In this document: positions 1 to 8,451 of the stretch, piece after piece | Position numbering within the stretch: the stretch's first letter is position 1 | How the letters are laid out: the number at the start of each line of letters is the position of its first letter | DNA from: Bacteroidia bacterium | GTDB lineage: Bacteria > Bacteroidota > Bacteroidia > J057 | Direction: 5' to 3' | Assembly (NCBI GenBank): GCA_030430205.1 | Contig: JAUIGE010000003.1 | Coordinates: forward strand, 186,001-250,000 | DNA length: 64,000 nucleotides | Notes under the pieces: generated by a model | Told to the model about the DNA's origin: nothing | Seen by the model: the letters and a program-made list of their open reading frames with translations, nothing else | Databases searched by the model: none | Position numbers and translations under genes: made by a program

Positions 1-1069
1 AAGCCAGGTCGAGCAGATCGCCATTTACCTTAAAACGCGATACCCTCTGTTCTCCGGGACCTGTATTGCCCCAATTGCCATCCTGAAAAGTATAGTGGAG
101 ATAGATGTAGGGCGGATTGGGAAAGCCAGGTGCCAGTGCCATGCCCATCATGCCATTTTCCCCGCCCGGAAATACAGGAACAGCTCCTACCAAAATGGTA
201 CTTCCAGTGGAAGGTTTCCATGCTTTGACGGAGCCGTTTTTTTCGATAAAAAATACGCGCCCATCATCTGCGATGTCCAGAGCCATGGGGTCTGTATTCA
301 TGCCATCGAGCAGGGTGATGTCGTAGTTTTCGTCGAGCGTAGCTCCTGCATCTCCCGGCAATTCGCCGGCGGCCCACTCTATGCCACCTGTCAGGTGGTC
401 CTGGAAAAAGGAGCTTTGGTACAGAGCGACATCTCCGCCCAGGCTGGTGGCCCATACGCGGCCTCCGGCATATTCTTTGGCCCAGGAGAGGGGGTGGTCA
501 AAGCCGTTGGTGCCTCCTGAAACAGTCCTTTCATCCAGGCTAGCAAGTACATGCGCTTTTGCGCGGATGGTATCTGCGACATTGTACCAGCTTTCTGTGA
601 AAGCCCAGAGTTGCGGAAGCGTGAGGGTCGAGGGATGCACACGATCGGCCACGATCACTTCGCCGGGCTGACTGCTCATTTGTGTGGAAAGGTAGCCTGT
701 GGCTGCTTTGTCCCACCAGGGCCAGCCGCTATGCGGCAGCAGGGCCGTATGCAGCAGGACAAGTCCTTTGTCATCCTGCAAAAAGGCCTCAAGCGCGCCT
801 TGCTCACTGGCGCCTAAGCTCGACGGCGTGCGATTGAGAAAGATGACTACCGTATAGTTGGCGAGGTTGGCGGAGGTGAAAGCGCTGTTTTGCGAAGTAC
901 TGTCCACCGTAAAACTGTGCGCCTGGGCAAGGCTGGCAAGTGCCGCCAAAGCTGTGCTGTTCAGGCTGTTAGGACCGGGGCCCATATATACCAATGCATT
1001 GAAGTTATGGGCGCGAAGGCCCAGGCTCATCAGGGCAAAACACAAAAAGGTCGTTATTCTCAAAAGCAT
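1..1069 (-). CDS. ThuA domain / PQQ-dependent sugar dehydrogenase-like secreted protein (3' end outside window)
   Basis: The reading frame is open from the ATG at 1069 to the window edge, about 356 codons with no stop. An N-terminal signal peptide (MLLRITTFLCFALMSLGLRA) is followed by a ThuA-like domain at about residues 22-245; it contains LVLLHTALLPHSGWPWW and the TESWYNV and SWAKEY segments typical of trehalose-utilisation-type domains. From about residue 260 a second domain begins (DGRVFFIEKNGSVKAW, NGMMGMALAPGF), matching the start of the glucose/sorbosone dehydrogenase beta-propeller, which uses PQQ. This ThuA-GSDH order is known from large secreted bacteroidete proteins that usually end in PKD and sorting modules; those would lie beyond the edge. 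The gene follows DinB on the same strand after a 49-nt gap. Substrate unknown. Confidence 0.8.
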   Translation of the reverse strand, partial: MLLRITTFLCFALMSLGLRAHNFNALVYMGPGPNSLNSTALAALASLAQAHSFTVDSTSQNSAFTSANLANYTVVIFLNRTPSSLGASEQGALEAFLQDDKGLVLLHTALLPHSGWPWWDKAATGYLSTQMSSQPGEVIVADRVHPSTLTLPQLWAFTESWYNVADTIRAKAHVLASLDERTVSGGTNGFDHPLSWAKEYAGGRVWATSLGGDVALYQSSFFQDHLTGGIEWAAGELPGDAGATLDENYDITLLDGMNTDPMALDIADDGRVFFIEKNGSVKAWKPSTGSTILVGAVPVFPGGENGMMGMALAPGFPNPPYIYLHYTFQDGNWGNTGPGEQRVSRFKVNGDLLDLA

Positions 1070-1118
1070 GTGCTGTTTTTTGAGAATAAAGATAGGCAAG
1101 GAAAGCTTAGGGAAGAAA

Positions 1119-1577
1119 TTATAATAAGCGCCGCTGGGACATCATATAGCCATAGTGCAGGGCTTCGTGGATATTGTTGAAGCGAATAGCGTCTTCTATG
1201 CTATTTAGAGGAATGCCATAGGAGGTTTCATAGGGCTGAAAAGCTTTTCCAAATCTTTTTCCATAATAATCCTCGATCAACTCATCCACCATCATGGGAA
1301 TGCCTTTTTTGATCAATTCAATTTCCTCCAAAGGCACAAATGCTTCCGGCTTGCTGCCTTTGCGGTAGAGAGGGATCCAATGATCCCTGATCAGAAAAGG
1401 CAGGCCACAGCGGCCATAGGTGAGGAGTTGTTGGGTAACCAACACATGGCCCAGATGCCAGATGAGGTTATTATTAAAGCCCGAAGGAACCTTATTCAGG
1501 TCCTCCGGGCTCATATCTTCAACAAGCTCCAATATATTTTTTCGTGTTTGACGAAAAGTATTGAAGAGGAAGTTCAT
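1119..1577 (-). CDS. DinB family protein
   Basis: This 152-residue protein has the size and four-helix-bundle pattern of the DinB/YfiT superfamily of putative metal-dependent enzymes. Visible landmarks are an N-terminal helix (FNTFRQTRKNILELVEDM), IWHLGHVLVTQQLL near residue 40 and HEALHYGYMMSQRR at the C terminus; the histidines in the last two are the likely metal ligands. Members include thiol-dependent (bacillithiol, mycothiol) transferases, but nothing here fixes the substrate. It starts 4 nt after the stop of the upstream T9SS-secreted protein, so the two are probably co-transcribed. Confidence 0.8.
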   Translation of the reverse strand: MNFLFNTFRQTRKNILELVEDMSPEDLNKVPSGFNNNLIWHLGHVLVTQQLLTYGRCGLPFLIRDHWIPLYRKGSKPEAFVPLEEIELIKKGIPMMVDELIEDYYGKRFGKAFQPYETSYGIPLNSIEDAIRFNNIHEALHYGYMMSQRRLL

Positions 1578-1581
1578 TTTC

Positions 1582-3723
1582 TTATAATTTAACCCACCTG
1601 GCTATCCAAACGCCTTCGGCGGTCTGTGCGCGCAGGAAGTAAGTGCCTGCAGGCAGGTTGCCGACCTGCAATTCCGTCTTCTGTGAAGGCTGCGCTACGC
1701 GCATCACTTCCTGACCGACGAGGTTCAGTACCTGAAGGCTTTCAACGGGCAGGCTTGCCTCGATAGACAGTTTGCTGGTAGCTGGGTTGGGATAGAATTT
1801 GATAGCACTTGCATTCAATTCTTTTCCTATGTCGGACATGTCATTATCTGTGATCACGATGGTCACGGTATCAATGGATACTTCTGCACCATTGGTGACA
1901 GTAGAAATGACCAATACAATGGTCTCGTCAAGCTCAACATCCATGTCATCGGTAATGGTCACATCGAAGCTGGCAGCGCCTGCGCCACAACCATTGAAAT
2001 GGAGGGTAACATCGCTGAAGCTGAAGTCAGCACCTTCGGTAGCTGTAGAGCTGGCTGCTGCCAGGGAGACAGTCACAGAGGTACTATCAGGATTACCATT
2101 GGTAATATCTACGCCTACGCTGATGGTAGCTCCTGCTTCTCCCACTGTATCATTTGCGGTAGCGAAAGATACGGCTGGATTGCCCAGTTCTACCACATCT
2201 GCCATATAGCGAGGCAGCAATTGGTAGCCAGAATTGCGAGGAACGCTGCTGTCAAATTGACCGCCGATACCTGCAATGCGCAACCATTTGGAAGCGGGAA
2301 CCGGTGTGCCAGCCAAATTGACATCACTATCGATGCGCACGACAAAAGTATCTACGCCATTGCTGACATCCACATTTCTGCTGCTTACTGTTGTCGGCCA
2401 ATCATTTGTGTCAAGAATGGTCACACAATCAAATTGAACGACCTCACTTTCCGTGGTTTCATCCAAAGTAGTGACTGACAATGGCGTTACAATTGCATTT
2501 CCGGTCGAAATAAGGATAATGGTATCTGGCGTCATTTGAGCCAGACCATTAAAATGGTCAAATAAGCCAGGAATTAATACTTCATCTCCCTCGGTTACAG
2601 TATATCCAAATGGATTGCTGGAGAATACACCGGTACCACCGGTAGAATCAATCACAGTAAACTGCACGCTATTGCCACCTTGCAGGTCAACACCATGAAC
2701 AATTCCCTGAATCTCACAGCGTATACCCAGTGAATCGGCATCGCCATCCCCATTGCTGTCTTCTGATATCAGGCCGATAGGATATCTTGGAAGGGGCACA
2801 TCATCATCCAGGATAGTAATGATGAAGTCACCGGTAGGAGCGATGGTCGCTCCCATCGTTGGGCTACCCATAGTCAAAATGAGGGTCTCATTGCCTTCAG
2901 CCATCATATCATTCACGATCGGAATGGTCACGGTCACGAAGGTAATGCCTCCCACACCTTGTGGGCCAAATTGAGGAGAGGAAGTTGTATAGTTGTAATC
3001 AGTGCCAGCACTGGCAGTACCTCCTGCCACTGTGATATCCACGCCAGCAGTATCGGCGGCCCCTGTATTGGCCATGATGAGTTCGATATCTATGCTGCCT
3101 GCAGATTCACTTACCTGAGCGCGTAGCCCATTGAAGAAGATCGAAGGGGCTGCGGAACAAGTCACATTGGAGTTGGCAGCACCGGGGCTGAAGAAAACCA
3201 TGGCACTGTCATCGCCATGAAGTACACCTGTAGGAGTACCTGAATAGCTCCAGTTCGCAGGATCGTTGTTGTCACCGTTGACATTGCAGAGGACGATAGA
3301 GGGGCCAAAGCCATCAGCGATGCGTGGCCAGGGATTGAAGTCATCAAAATCGACAGTGTCGATTCCATTGCCCATATCATCGACGAGGATAATATCCTCT
3401 CCGCTGTTGCTCAAGCCTCCGCTTGTCCACTGATATGCAGCCACACCAAAGGTACTTTGCATAAGAACTGAGTCGACGCAGAGTACAAGGTATGCACCTG
3501 CTCCAATAGAGATGCCTGAAGGGAATGTATGGGTAACGCCCTGAGTGAAATTCCATCCACTCAGGTCAACGCTTGCAGCGCTATTATTGTAAAGCTCGAT
3601 AAATTCGAAATTATCGGCACCTGAAGATGGATCATTGTAGCTTATCTCGGTGATGACAATCTGAGCCTGGGCGCTCAGGAGCATCGCTCCGAAGATCAGA
3701 AGAGTAGAAATAATTTTTCTCAT
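1582..3723 (-). CDS. T9SS-secreted lamin-tail / Calx-beta protein
   Basis: This is a 713-residue secreted protein. Order of parts: signal peptide (residues 1-20, ending LLSAQA); lamin-tail domain (about 21-130; IVITEISYND, FEFIELYNN and LSGWNF are its signature); a Calx-beta-like repeat with acidic loops and the closing TILDDD motif (about 195-310); an OB-fold-like segment (about 315-430); a second Calx-beta-like repeat closing with ITDND (about 515-625); and a T9SS type A sorting tail (about 640-713; IKFYPNPATSKLSIE, then LPAGTYFLRAQ). It is predicted to reach the cell surface or medium through the type IX system. Such modules bind calcium or act as adhesive scaffolds; the ligand is unknown. 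Confidence 0.9.
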   Translation of the reverse strand: MRKIISTLLIFGAMLLSAQAQIVITEISYNDPSSGADNFEFIELYNNSAASVDLSGWNFTQGVTHTFPSGISIGAGAYLVLCVDSVLMQSTFGVAAYQWTSGGLSNSGEDIILVDDMGNGIDTVDFDDFNPWPRIADGFGPSIVLCNVNGDNNDPANWSYSGTPTGVLHGDDSAMVFFSPGAANSNVTCSAAPSIFFNGLRAQVSESAGSIDIELIMANTGAADTAGVDITVAGGTASAGTDYNYTTSSPQFGPQGVGGITFVTVTIPIVNDMMAEGNETLILTMGSPTMGATIAPTGDFIITILDDDVPLPRYPIGLISEDSNGDGDADSLGIRCEIQGIVHGVDLQGGNSVQFTVIDSTGGTGVFSSNPFGYTVTEGDEVLIPGLFDHFNGLAQMTPDTIILISTGNAIVTPLSVTTLDETTESEVVQFDCVTILDTNDWPTTVSSRNVDVSNGVDTFVVRIDSDVNLAGTPVPASKWLRIAGIGGQFDSSVPRNSGYQLLPRYMADVVELGNPAVSFATANDTVGEAGATISVGVDITNGNPDSTSVTVSLAAASSTATEGADFSFSDVTLHFNGCGAGAASFDVTITDDMDVELDETIVLVISTVTNGAEVSIDTVTIVITDNDMSDIGKELNASAIKFYPNPATSKLSIEASLPVESLQVLNLVGQEVMRVAQPSQKTELQVGNLPAGTYFLRAQTAEGVWIARWVKL

Positions 3724-3835
3724 AGAGTATTGAAGTTGATTAAGTACAGTTTTAGTAGGTTGGAAGCAAATATAACTATCGCTTTAGACTTGCGCCTAGT
3801 TCTGTAGGGTAATTTTACAATTATTTAGCAATAAG

Positions 3836-4465
3836 TCAACTCACATACTGTGTGTGAATGTCCTGGAGATTGTCTGAGCGGGATTCATCAAAAATATTTT
3901 GATGGAATCGCCGGAGGCGCTTGAGGAGCTCAAGGAGCTGTATCCGCTCCGCGACCGAGAGGTCACCTACGATGATATCGCCTGCGATCTGCATATCCTG
4001 GAGCAGCCGGTAAAAGGCCTGACGGCCTTCTGCTGTGATCTCGACCCGTCGGGATCGCTTGTCGTCAGGATCGGGAAAATCCCGAATAAACCCATGCTTA
4101 AGCAGGCGCTTGATCACCTCCATGCCGGGAGAAACGTCTCCGATATTTTTATAAATCAATTCTGTTTTGCGCATGCTGCCCTGGTGTATCAGGGTCGCCA
4201 GGTAGGCAAAATCATCCGGACTGGAAAAAGGCGTATCCGAAAAACTTTTTTTCATATAGCCCTTAGCGTGCTTGTACAATTCGCCTATATGGCGGCTGAT
4301 CTGGCCATTCAATTCTTTTAAATTTGCTTCGTCCAGAGCAATATCTTTCTGCCGCTTGTCTTGCAGCCAGGCTATAAAATGATCCACAGAGCTATGCTCA
4401 GGGGGGTGTTTTTCTTCAAATTCTTTCAGATAAGGCAAAAGCGCTTCCAGCAATATATAACTCAT
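3836..4465 (-). CDS. MarR family transcriptional regulator
   Basis: The 209-residue protein has a winged-helix core: FAYLATLIHQGSMRKTELI (helices 2-3), a recognition helix (GMEVIKRLLKHGFIRDF) and the wing DPDDKRSRRVEITAEGRQAF, which is the MarR hallmark. N- and C-terminal helices should form the dimer interface. It diverges from a secreted protein gene that starts at 4653. The 187-bp region between them holds a direct repeat that could be its operator. The ligand and targets are unknown. The N-terminal ~90 residues before the wing domain are longer than in a minimal 140-residue MarR. Confidence 0.85.
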   Translation of the reverse strand: MSYILLEALLPYLKEFEEKHPPEHSSVDHFIAWLQDKRQKDIALDEANLKELNGQISRHIGELYKHAKGYMKKSFSDTPFSSPDDFAYLATLIHQGSMRKTELIYKNIGDVSPGMEVIKRLLKHGFIRDFPDPDDKRSRRVEITAEGRQAFYRLLQDMQIAGDIIVGDLSVAERIQLLELLKRLRRFHQNIFDESRSDNLQDIHTQYVS

Positions 4466-4487
4466 AGAGTTTCGTTTTTCTTTTCTA

Positions 4488-4519
4488 ATGTAGTAGGGGT
4501 TAGTGATGTTTATGTAGTA
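4488..4519. promoter_or_regulatory. direct repeat ATGTAGTA in the MarR divergent region
   Basis: The octamer ATGTAGTA occurs at 4488-4495 and again at 4512-4519, 24 bp apart, just upstream of the MarR start at 4465. MarR proteins usually regulate themselves through sites in such divergent regions, so this is a candidate operator. MarR sites are more often inverted than direct repeats, hence the low confidence. Confidence 0.25.
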
Positions 4520-4652
4520 ACTCTAATTAAATTGGTATGTTTTAAAGATAAAAAAATGGAGTTTTTATGTAAAAATATTTTGGTGCAACGTCAGGCATTT
4601 TTAGCTGTCTTTCCATTAATTCTTCTGTTTCACATCCCAAATTCCTCTATTT

Positions 4653-5429
4653 ATGAAAAAGCTTTTTCTCTTTCTGCTGGCAATGGCTGTTGCCATAGCT
4701 ATGTCCGCCCAATGTGGCAGTTCTTCTTCCCAAAATAAGTATAGTAAGACAACGACCACCCAAAGTAAGAAGGGTTCGACGACTACCTATATTTATTCTT
4801 ATAAAAAAGGACCTACTACGAAGACATCAAATAAACAGAGCCATAAAAAGAAAAGCAATTGTCGCCGCAATGAGCGCCTGATGTTTGCCCTGAGTGGCGG
4901 TGCGACCTATATGCTCGATGCTGATCCCAGCCAGGGCAATATACCCAAAGGTGAAGAAACAAGCACTTCTCTTCAGTGGAATCCCGAGATGCTGCAGCCT
5001 ATAAGTAGCGCTTTTTTGGGCTATCGCTTTGACCTGAAAGGCAGCAAACGAGCCAATGTAATTGGCGTATGGGGAACGATGGGATCGCACAATGCACAAA
5101 CCCTGCTTAGGCTTTTTGCCAGGCAAGAACGCCTCAATGACTTCAATGGTGTACAGGGAAATCAATTTTTTACCGAAGTAGAAGGTGGATTTTTGTTGAA
5201 AGAAATGTTCCGTTTAAGCGGGGGCCAGGGTGCCCAAAATTATTTTAACCTCAGCGGCGAGCAATTGCAATTGAAATACAATGTCGCGACAGCGGGGCTT
5301 CATATTCCTTTAGGAAAAAATATCAGTTGGAATAGTTCTGTCAGCATGCTGTTTGGACAGGATTTTTCTCAATATACCCTCCGCCCGAGTACGGGTATCT
5401 CTTTTAAGTTTAATGCTTTGAGGTTGTAG
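4653..5429 (+). CDS. secreted protein of unknown function
   Basis: I do not recognise this family. The 258-residue product begins with a clear signal peptide (MKKLFLFLLAMAVAIAMSAQ). A Ser/Thr/Lys-rich low-complexity stretch follows (about 23-70), then a globular region from about residue 75 (RLMFALSGGATYML, SAFLGYRFDL) with alternating hydrophobic residues and a final strand (GISFKFNALRL). That suggests a small outer-membrane barrel or periplasmic beta protein, but this is inference. It is transcribed away from the MarR gene, which may regulate it. A heptad array begins 5 nt after its stop. Confidence 0.65.
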   Translation: MKKLFLFLLAMAVAIAMSAQCGSSSSQNKYSKTTTTQSKKGSTTTYIYSYKKGPTTKTSNKQSHKKKSNCRRNERLMFALSGGATYMLDADPSQGNIPKGEETSTSLQWNPEMLQPISSAFLGYRFDLKGSKRANVIGVWGTMGSHNAQTLLRLFARQERLNDFNGVQGNQFFTEVEGGFLLKEMFRLSGGQGAQNYFNLSGEQLQLKYNVATAGLHIPLGKNISWNSSVSMLFGQDFSQYTLRPSTGISFKFNALRL

Positions 5430-5434
5430 GGGGA

Positions 5435-5476
5435 GAGGCGAGAGCAGAGAAGCGAGAGCAGAGAGGCGAGAGCAGA
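5435..5476. repeat. heptad array, GAGNNGA family (6 units)
   Basis: Six 7-bp units alternate GAGGCGA or GAAGCGA with GAGCAGA in exact register between two convergent genes. The array ends 2 nt before the stop codon of the gene on the other strand. It belongs to the same sequence family as the arrays at 6815 and 33449. Confidence 0.9.
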
Positions 5477-5478
5477 GA

Positions 5479-6132
5479 TTATTTTATTATGATCTTTTTG
5501 AACTGTAATTCTTCTCCTTCAATTTTTTGCAAGCTTAAGAAAACAAAATACACCCCTGGTCGGATTCCGGTCAGGGGTAATTCATATCTGCTAAATCGCT
5601 CGAAGCCGTTGCGGGGACGAATCGCAGGCCAAAGGGCCTGCGAAGAAAGCAGGTCACGGCCCTGCTGGTCTATCAGCCGGGCGTTGATTTGCTGCACATC
5701 AAATCCCGCCTGCCAGTCAACCTGGAGGATCAACAGCTCATGAACGGGATTGACAAAGCGGATAAATCCGCTGTTTTCAAGCGATACCGCCTGAAAGGCG
5801 GAGATCTGCGACCAGCCTGTCGATGTGCCATCGTCAAAAAATACGCGCGTGATCCAGTAGTAAAATGCGCCTTCGCGCAAGTCAAATTCAAAGACCTGTG
5901 TCTGCGTCACACGGCCCTGACGCGTATCCCCGGCGCAGCCGACAAAGCAATTTTCATTGTCCGTCAGGACATATTCATAGGCGATGGCTCCGGCGACAGC
6001 CTCCCACTCAATGGCAAAAGAGCCGGGTATACGCCCCGGCACGCCCAGCCCGCCGTCAGGCGGGGAGAGATGCGTCTGAGCACATACACTCGCACCCAGC
6101 AAAAAGAAAAAGATTCCAATATATATTTTCAT
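5479..6132 (-). CDS. secreted protein with C-terminal T9SS-like tail
   Basis: This 217-residue product has a signal peptide (MKIYIGIFFFLLGASVCAQ), then one domain resembling a fibronectin type III module (FAIEWEAVAGAIAYEYVLT ... FYYWITRVFFDDG, about 35-115). The C-terminal ~85 residues resemble a sorting tail: NPVHELLILQVDW, an LIDQQGRDLL strand pair, PGVYFVFLSL and the final basic FKKIIIK. The tail lacks a clean FYPNP start, so T9SS export is likely but not certain. Function unknown. Confidence 0.7.
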   Translation of the reverse strand: MKIYIGIFFFLLGASVCAQTHLSPPDGGLGVPGRIPGSFAIEWEAVAGAIAYEYVLTDNENCFVGCAGDTRQGRVTQTQVFEFDLREGAFYYWITRVFFDDGTSTGWSQISAFQAVSLENSGFIRFVNPVHELLILQVDWQAGFDVQQINARLIDQQGRDLLSSQALWPAIRPRNGFERFSRYELPLTGIRPGVYFVFLSLQKIEGEELQFKKIIIK

Positions 6133-6240
6133 AAACCCTGGTTTAGCAGGCAGTCTTCAGTCCCGCCTCTCGCCTCCCCCTAATCTCCCCACAAAAGAGA
6201 TCCTTTTAAAGGCAAAAATATTTGCATTGATGTTGTTTAT

Positions 6241-6816
6241 TTGCAGGCAAATAAAAAAAACGTGTCATATCGCCTGAGAGATATAGTCATCGCAAGCATA
6301 GCTTTGCTGTTTTTGGGGCCGATTATTATCGGCCTGGCACTGGTGCTGAAGCTGCGCTATGGCTACGTTTTCTTTTTGCAGGAACGCCCCGGGTATAAAG
6401 GCAAGCCTTTTTATATCTACAAATTTCGCACGATGAATCCTTCACCCGAGGGGCCTCAATTTACGAAAATGGGCGCCTGGATGCAGAAAAAATCCCTGGA
6501 TGAGTTGCCGCAAATTTTCAATGTGCTCAAAGGCGATATGAGCCTGATCGGCCCCCGGCCTTTGCTGATGGAGTACCTGCCGCATTATACGGCGGAAGAA
6601 ATGCGCCGCCACGATCTCCGGCCCGGTATCACAGGCTGGGCGCAGGTCAATGGCCGCTCGGCCATTACCTTCAAAAAGCGCTTCGAGATGGATGTATGGT
6701 ACGTAGACCACCAATCCCATTGGCTGGATATGCGGATCTTATGGATGACCTTCGGGAAGGTCCTGGGTGGGGTGAATGCGATTCACTCGGAGGAGCGGTA
6801 TACGGGAGGAAATTGA
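6241..6816 (+). CDS. sugar transferase (undecaprenyl-phosphate glycosyl-1-phosphate transferase family)
   Basis: The product (191 residues from TTG) is a short bacterial sugar transferase that would load the first sugar-phosphate onto a polyprenyl carrier for polysaccharide or glycan synthesis at the inner membrane. Visible features: one membrane helix (about 12-35), QERPGYKGKPFYIYKFRTMN, SLDELPQIFNVLKGDMSLIG with PRP following, and PGITGWAQVNGR, all hallmarks of the WcaJ/PglC-type catalytic domain. The linker before LDELPQ is a little shorter than usual. No in-frame ATG fits; TTG at 6241 or GTG at 6262 must start it. No other glycan genes are adjacent. Its stop codon touches the first unit of a heptad array. 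Confidence 0.85.
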   Translation: MQANKKNVSYRLRDIVIASIALLFLGPIIIGLALVLKLRYGYVFFLQERPGYKGKPFYIYKFRTMNPSPEGPQFTKMGAWMQKKSLDELPQIFNVLKGDMSLIGPRPLLMEYLPHYTAEEMRRHDLRPGITGWAQVNGRSAITFKKRFEMDVWYVDHQSHWLDMRILWMTFGKVLGGVNAIHSEERYTGGN

Positions 6817-6912
6817 GAGCGGAGAGTAGAGAGTAGAGAGTAGAGAGTAGAGAGTAGAGAAGAGAGAAGAGAGAAGAGAGAAGAGAGCAGAGAGTAGAGA
6901 GCAGAGAGTAGA
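6815..6912. repeat. heptad array, GAGNNGA family (14 units)
   Basis: Fourteen consecutive 7-bp units in unbroken register: GAGAGCG once, then GAGAGTA five times, GAGAAGA four times, and GAGCAGA/GAGTAGA alternating. The first unit overlaps the TGA stop of the sugar transferase. The array lies between convergent genes (sugar transferase and lptB). Confidence 0.92.
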
Positions 6913-6977
6913 GATGGGAGGCACTGCCTGCCTATCTCACAATTCCCATCTCTTTTCTCGCTTCTCTATTCTCTGCT

Positions 6978-7700
6978 CTACAACACAAAATCATAGCCCA
7001 AATAATGCTGCTTCACCAACTCATCGCCCGCCACCTCGGGCGGTGTGCCATGAAAAAGGATTTTTCCTTCGCTCATGATATAGGTCCGGTCGGTTGCTTT
7101 GAGTGTTTCGCGCACATTGTGGTCGGTGATGAGCACACCGATATTGCGGTCGCTGAGCTGCTGTACCAGTCGCTTGATCTCGGCCACGGCCTTGGGGTCG
7201 ATGCCTGCAAAGGGCTCATCAAGCAGGATAAATTTGGGGTCTACGGCCAGCGCGCGGGCGATCTCGGTGCGGCGGCGCTCGCCGCCGGAGAGGACTTTGC
7301 CCATGCTTTTGCGGATGTGGGTGATCCCAAATTCTTCCATTAACTCTTCGCAGCGCATTTTGCGCTCTTTGCGGCTAAGGGGCGTAGCCATTTCAAGCAC
7401 AGCCATGATGTTGTCTTCGACAGAAAGATTACGGAAGACGGAGGCTTCCTGGGGCAGGTAGCCGATGCCCAGTTTGCCACGTTTGAACATGGGCATGCCT
7501 GTGATATTTTTATTGTCCAGGTAGATGCTGCCGCCATTGGCGCGGATCATACCCACAATCATGTAAAAACTGGTCGTTTTTCCTGCGCCATTCGGGCCAA
7601 GCAAGCCGATTATCTCCCCTTGCCCCACTTCGATGGACACATTGTTGACAACTTTGCGTTGTTTGTATATCTTGATAAGGTTGTTTGCTACTAATTGCAT
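6978..7700 (-). CDS. lptB: LPS export ABC transporter ATP-binding protein LptB
   Basis: This 240-residue ATPase powers lipopolysaccharide extraction from the inner membrane with LptF/LptG. It shows Walker A (GLLGPNGAGKTTSFYMIVG), the Q-loop (GYLPQEASVF), the ABC signature (LSGGERRRTEIARAL), Walker B (FILLDEPFAGIDP) and the H-loop (VLITDHNVRETL). The frame is open for 63 more codons upstream, but those run through a heptad array and overlap the divergent response regulator. The ATG at 7700 (MQLVANNLIKIYKQR) gives the standard length. A TATCTTTG box 5 nt before this ATG suggests a very short leader. Confidence 0.95.
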   Translation of the reverse strand: MQLVANNLIKIYKQRKVVNNVSIEVGQGEIIGLLGPNGAGKTTSFYMIVGMIRANGGSIYLDNKNITGMPMFKRGKLGIGYLPQEASVFRNLSVEDNIMAVLEMATPLSRKERKMRCEELMEEFGITHIRKSMGKVLSGGERRRTEIARALAVDPKFILLDEPFAGIDPKAVAEIKRLVQQLSDRNIGVLITDHNVRETLKATDRTYIMSEGKILFHGTPPEVAGDELVKQHYLGYDFVL

Positions 7701-7705
7701 GGCAA

Positions 7706-7713
7706 CAAAGATA
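7706..7713 (-). promoter_or_regulatory. candidate -7 box TATCTTTG of lptB
   Basis: TATCTTTG on the minus strand matches the bacteroidete -7 consensus TAnnTTTG. It ends 5 nt before the lptB ATG, so transcription would start at or next to the start codon. No TTTG box is present at the expected -33 distance, which keeps this tentative. Confidence 0.35.
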
Positions 7714-7766
7714 TGGCTTTTGCGTGAAGGAAGAAGGGGGAAAATAATGTGCTGATGTGCAGATGC

Positions 7767-7815
7767 AAAACCCAAAACCCGAAACTCGAAACCCGAAACT
7801 CGAAACCCGAAACTA
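7767..7815. repeat. heptad array, CCCGAAA family (7 units)
   Basis: Seven 7-bp units (AAAACCC twice, then GAAACTC and GAAACCC alternating, ending GAAACTA) fill the divergent region between lptB and the response regulator. The array ends 12 nt before the regulator's ATG, so it sits where the regulator's promoter or leader should be. Confidence 0.9.
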
Positions 7816-7827
7816 AAAAACTCCAAT

Positions 7828-8451
7828 ATGATTTCAGTAGCAATTGTAGAAGACAACAGAGACATAAGAGAAGGTTTTTCTTTTATCATAGACAGTGCTG
7901 ACGATTGCGTGGTGTCGGGCGCTTATTCAGATGCGGAAACGGCTCTGAAAGCCATTCTGGAATCACCGCCGGATGTGGTCCTGATGGATATAGAGTTGCC
8001 GGGCATGTCAGGCATTCAGTGTGTGGAAAAGCTGAAGTCGGCTTTGCCCAACCTGGACATCCTCATGATCTCTGTGCATGCCGAAGACAAGTATGTCTTT
8101 GACTCCCTGCGGGTAGGAGCCTCGGGCTTTTTGACAAAAAACACCTCTCCCGATCGCTTGCTCGAAGCGATCAACGAAGTGCACCGGGGCGGTGCGCCCA
8201 TGAGCACCAATATCGCCCGCATGGTCGTCGGCTCTTTCAACCACTTCCGCAAACCCCAATATTCCCTCACACGTCGTGAGCGCGAGGTGCTGGAGCAGCT
8301 CTGCGAAGGCAAAAGCTACAAAATGATCGCTGATACGCTCTGCGTGAGTGAAGACACTGTACGCTTTCATATCAAAAAAATCTACCGAAAATTGCAGGTC
8401 AACTCGAAGTCCGAGGCCGTGATTAAGGCGTTGAAAGACAACATTGTTTAA
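7828..8451 (+). CDS. NarL/FixJ-type response regulator
   Basis: The 207-residue two-component regulator has a receiver domain with acidic pocket EDN near residue 8, phospho-acceptor Asp in VVLMDIELPGMSG (about 54), conserved Ser in LMISVHAEDK and Lys in FLTKN. A C-terminal LuxR-type HTH follows (LTRREREVLEQLCEGKSYKMIADTLCVSEDTVRFHIKKIYRKLQ split across about 147-190). It should bind DNA after phosphorylation, but no histidine kinase is adjacent. Its stop overlaps the start of the next gene (TAATG), so the two are translationally coupled. Confidence 0.93.
   Translation: MISVAIVEDNRDIREGFSFIIDSADDCVVSGAYSDAETALKAILESPPDVVLMDIELPGMSGIQCVEKLKSALPNLDILMISVHAEDKYVFDSLRVGASGFLTKNTSPDRLLEAINEVHRGGAPMSTNIARMVVGSFNHFRKPQYSLTRREREVLEQLCEGKSYKMIADTLCVSEDTVRFHIKKIYRKLQVNSKSEAVIKALKDNIV

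Noticed and set aside
7701-7889. N-terminal extension of LptB by 63 codons
   Set aside because: The codons run through the CCCGAAA array and into the divergent response regulator gene; the remaining 240 residues are exactly LptB length.
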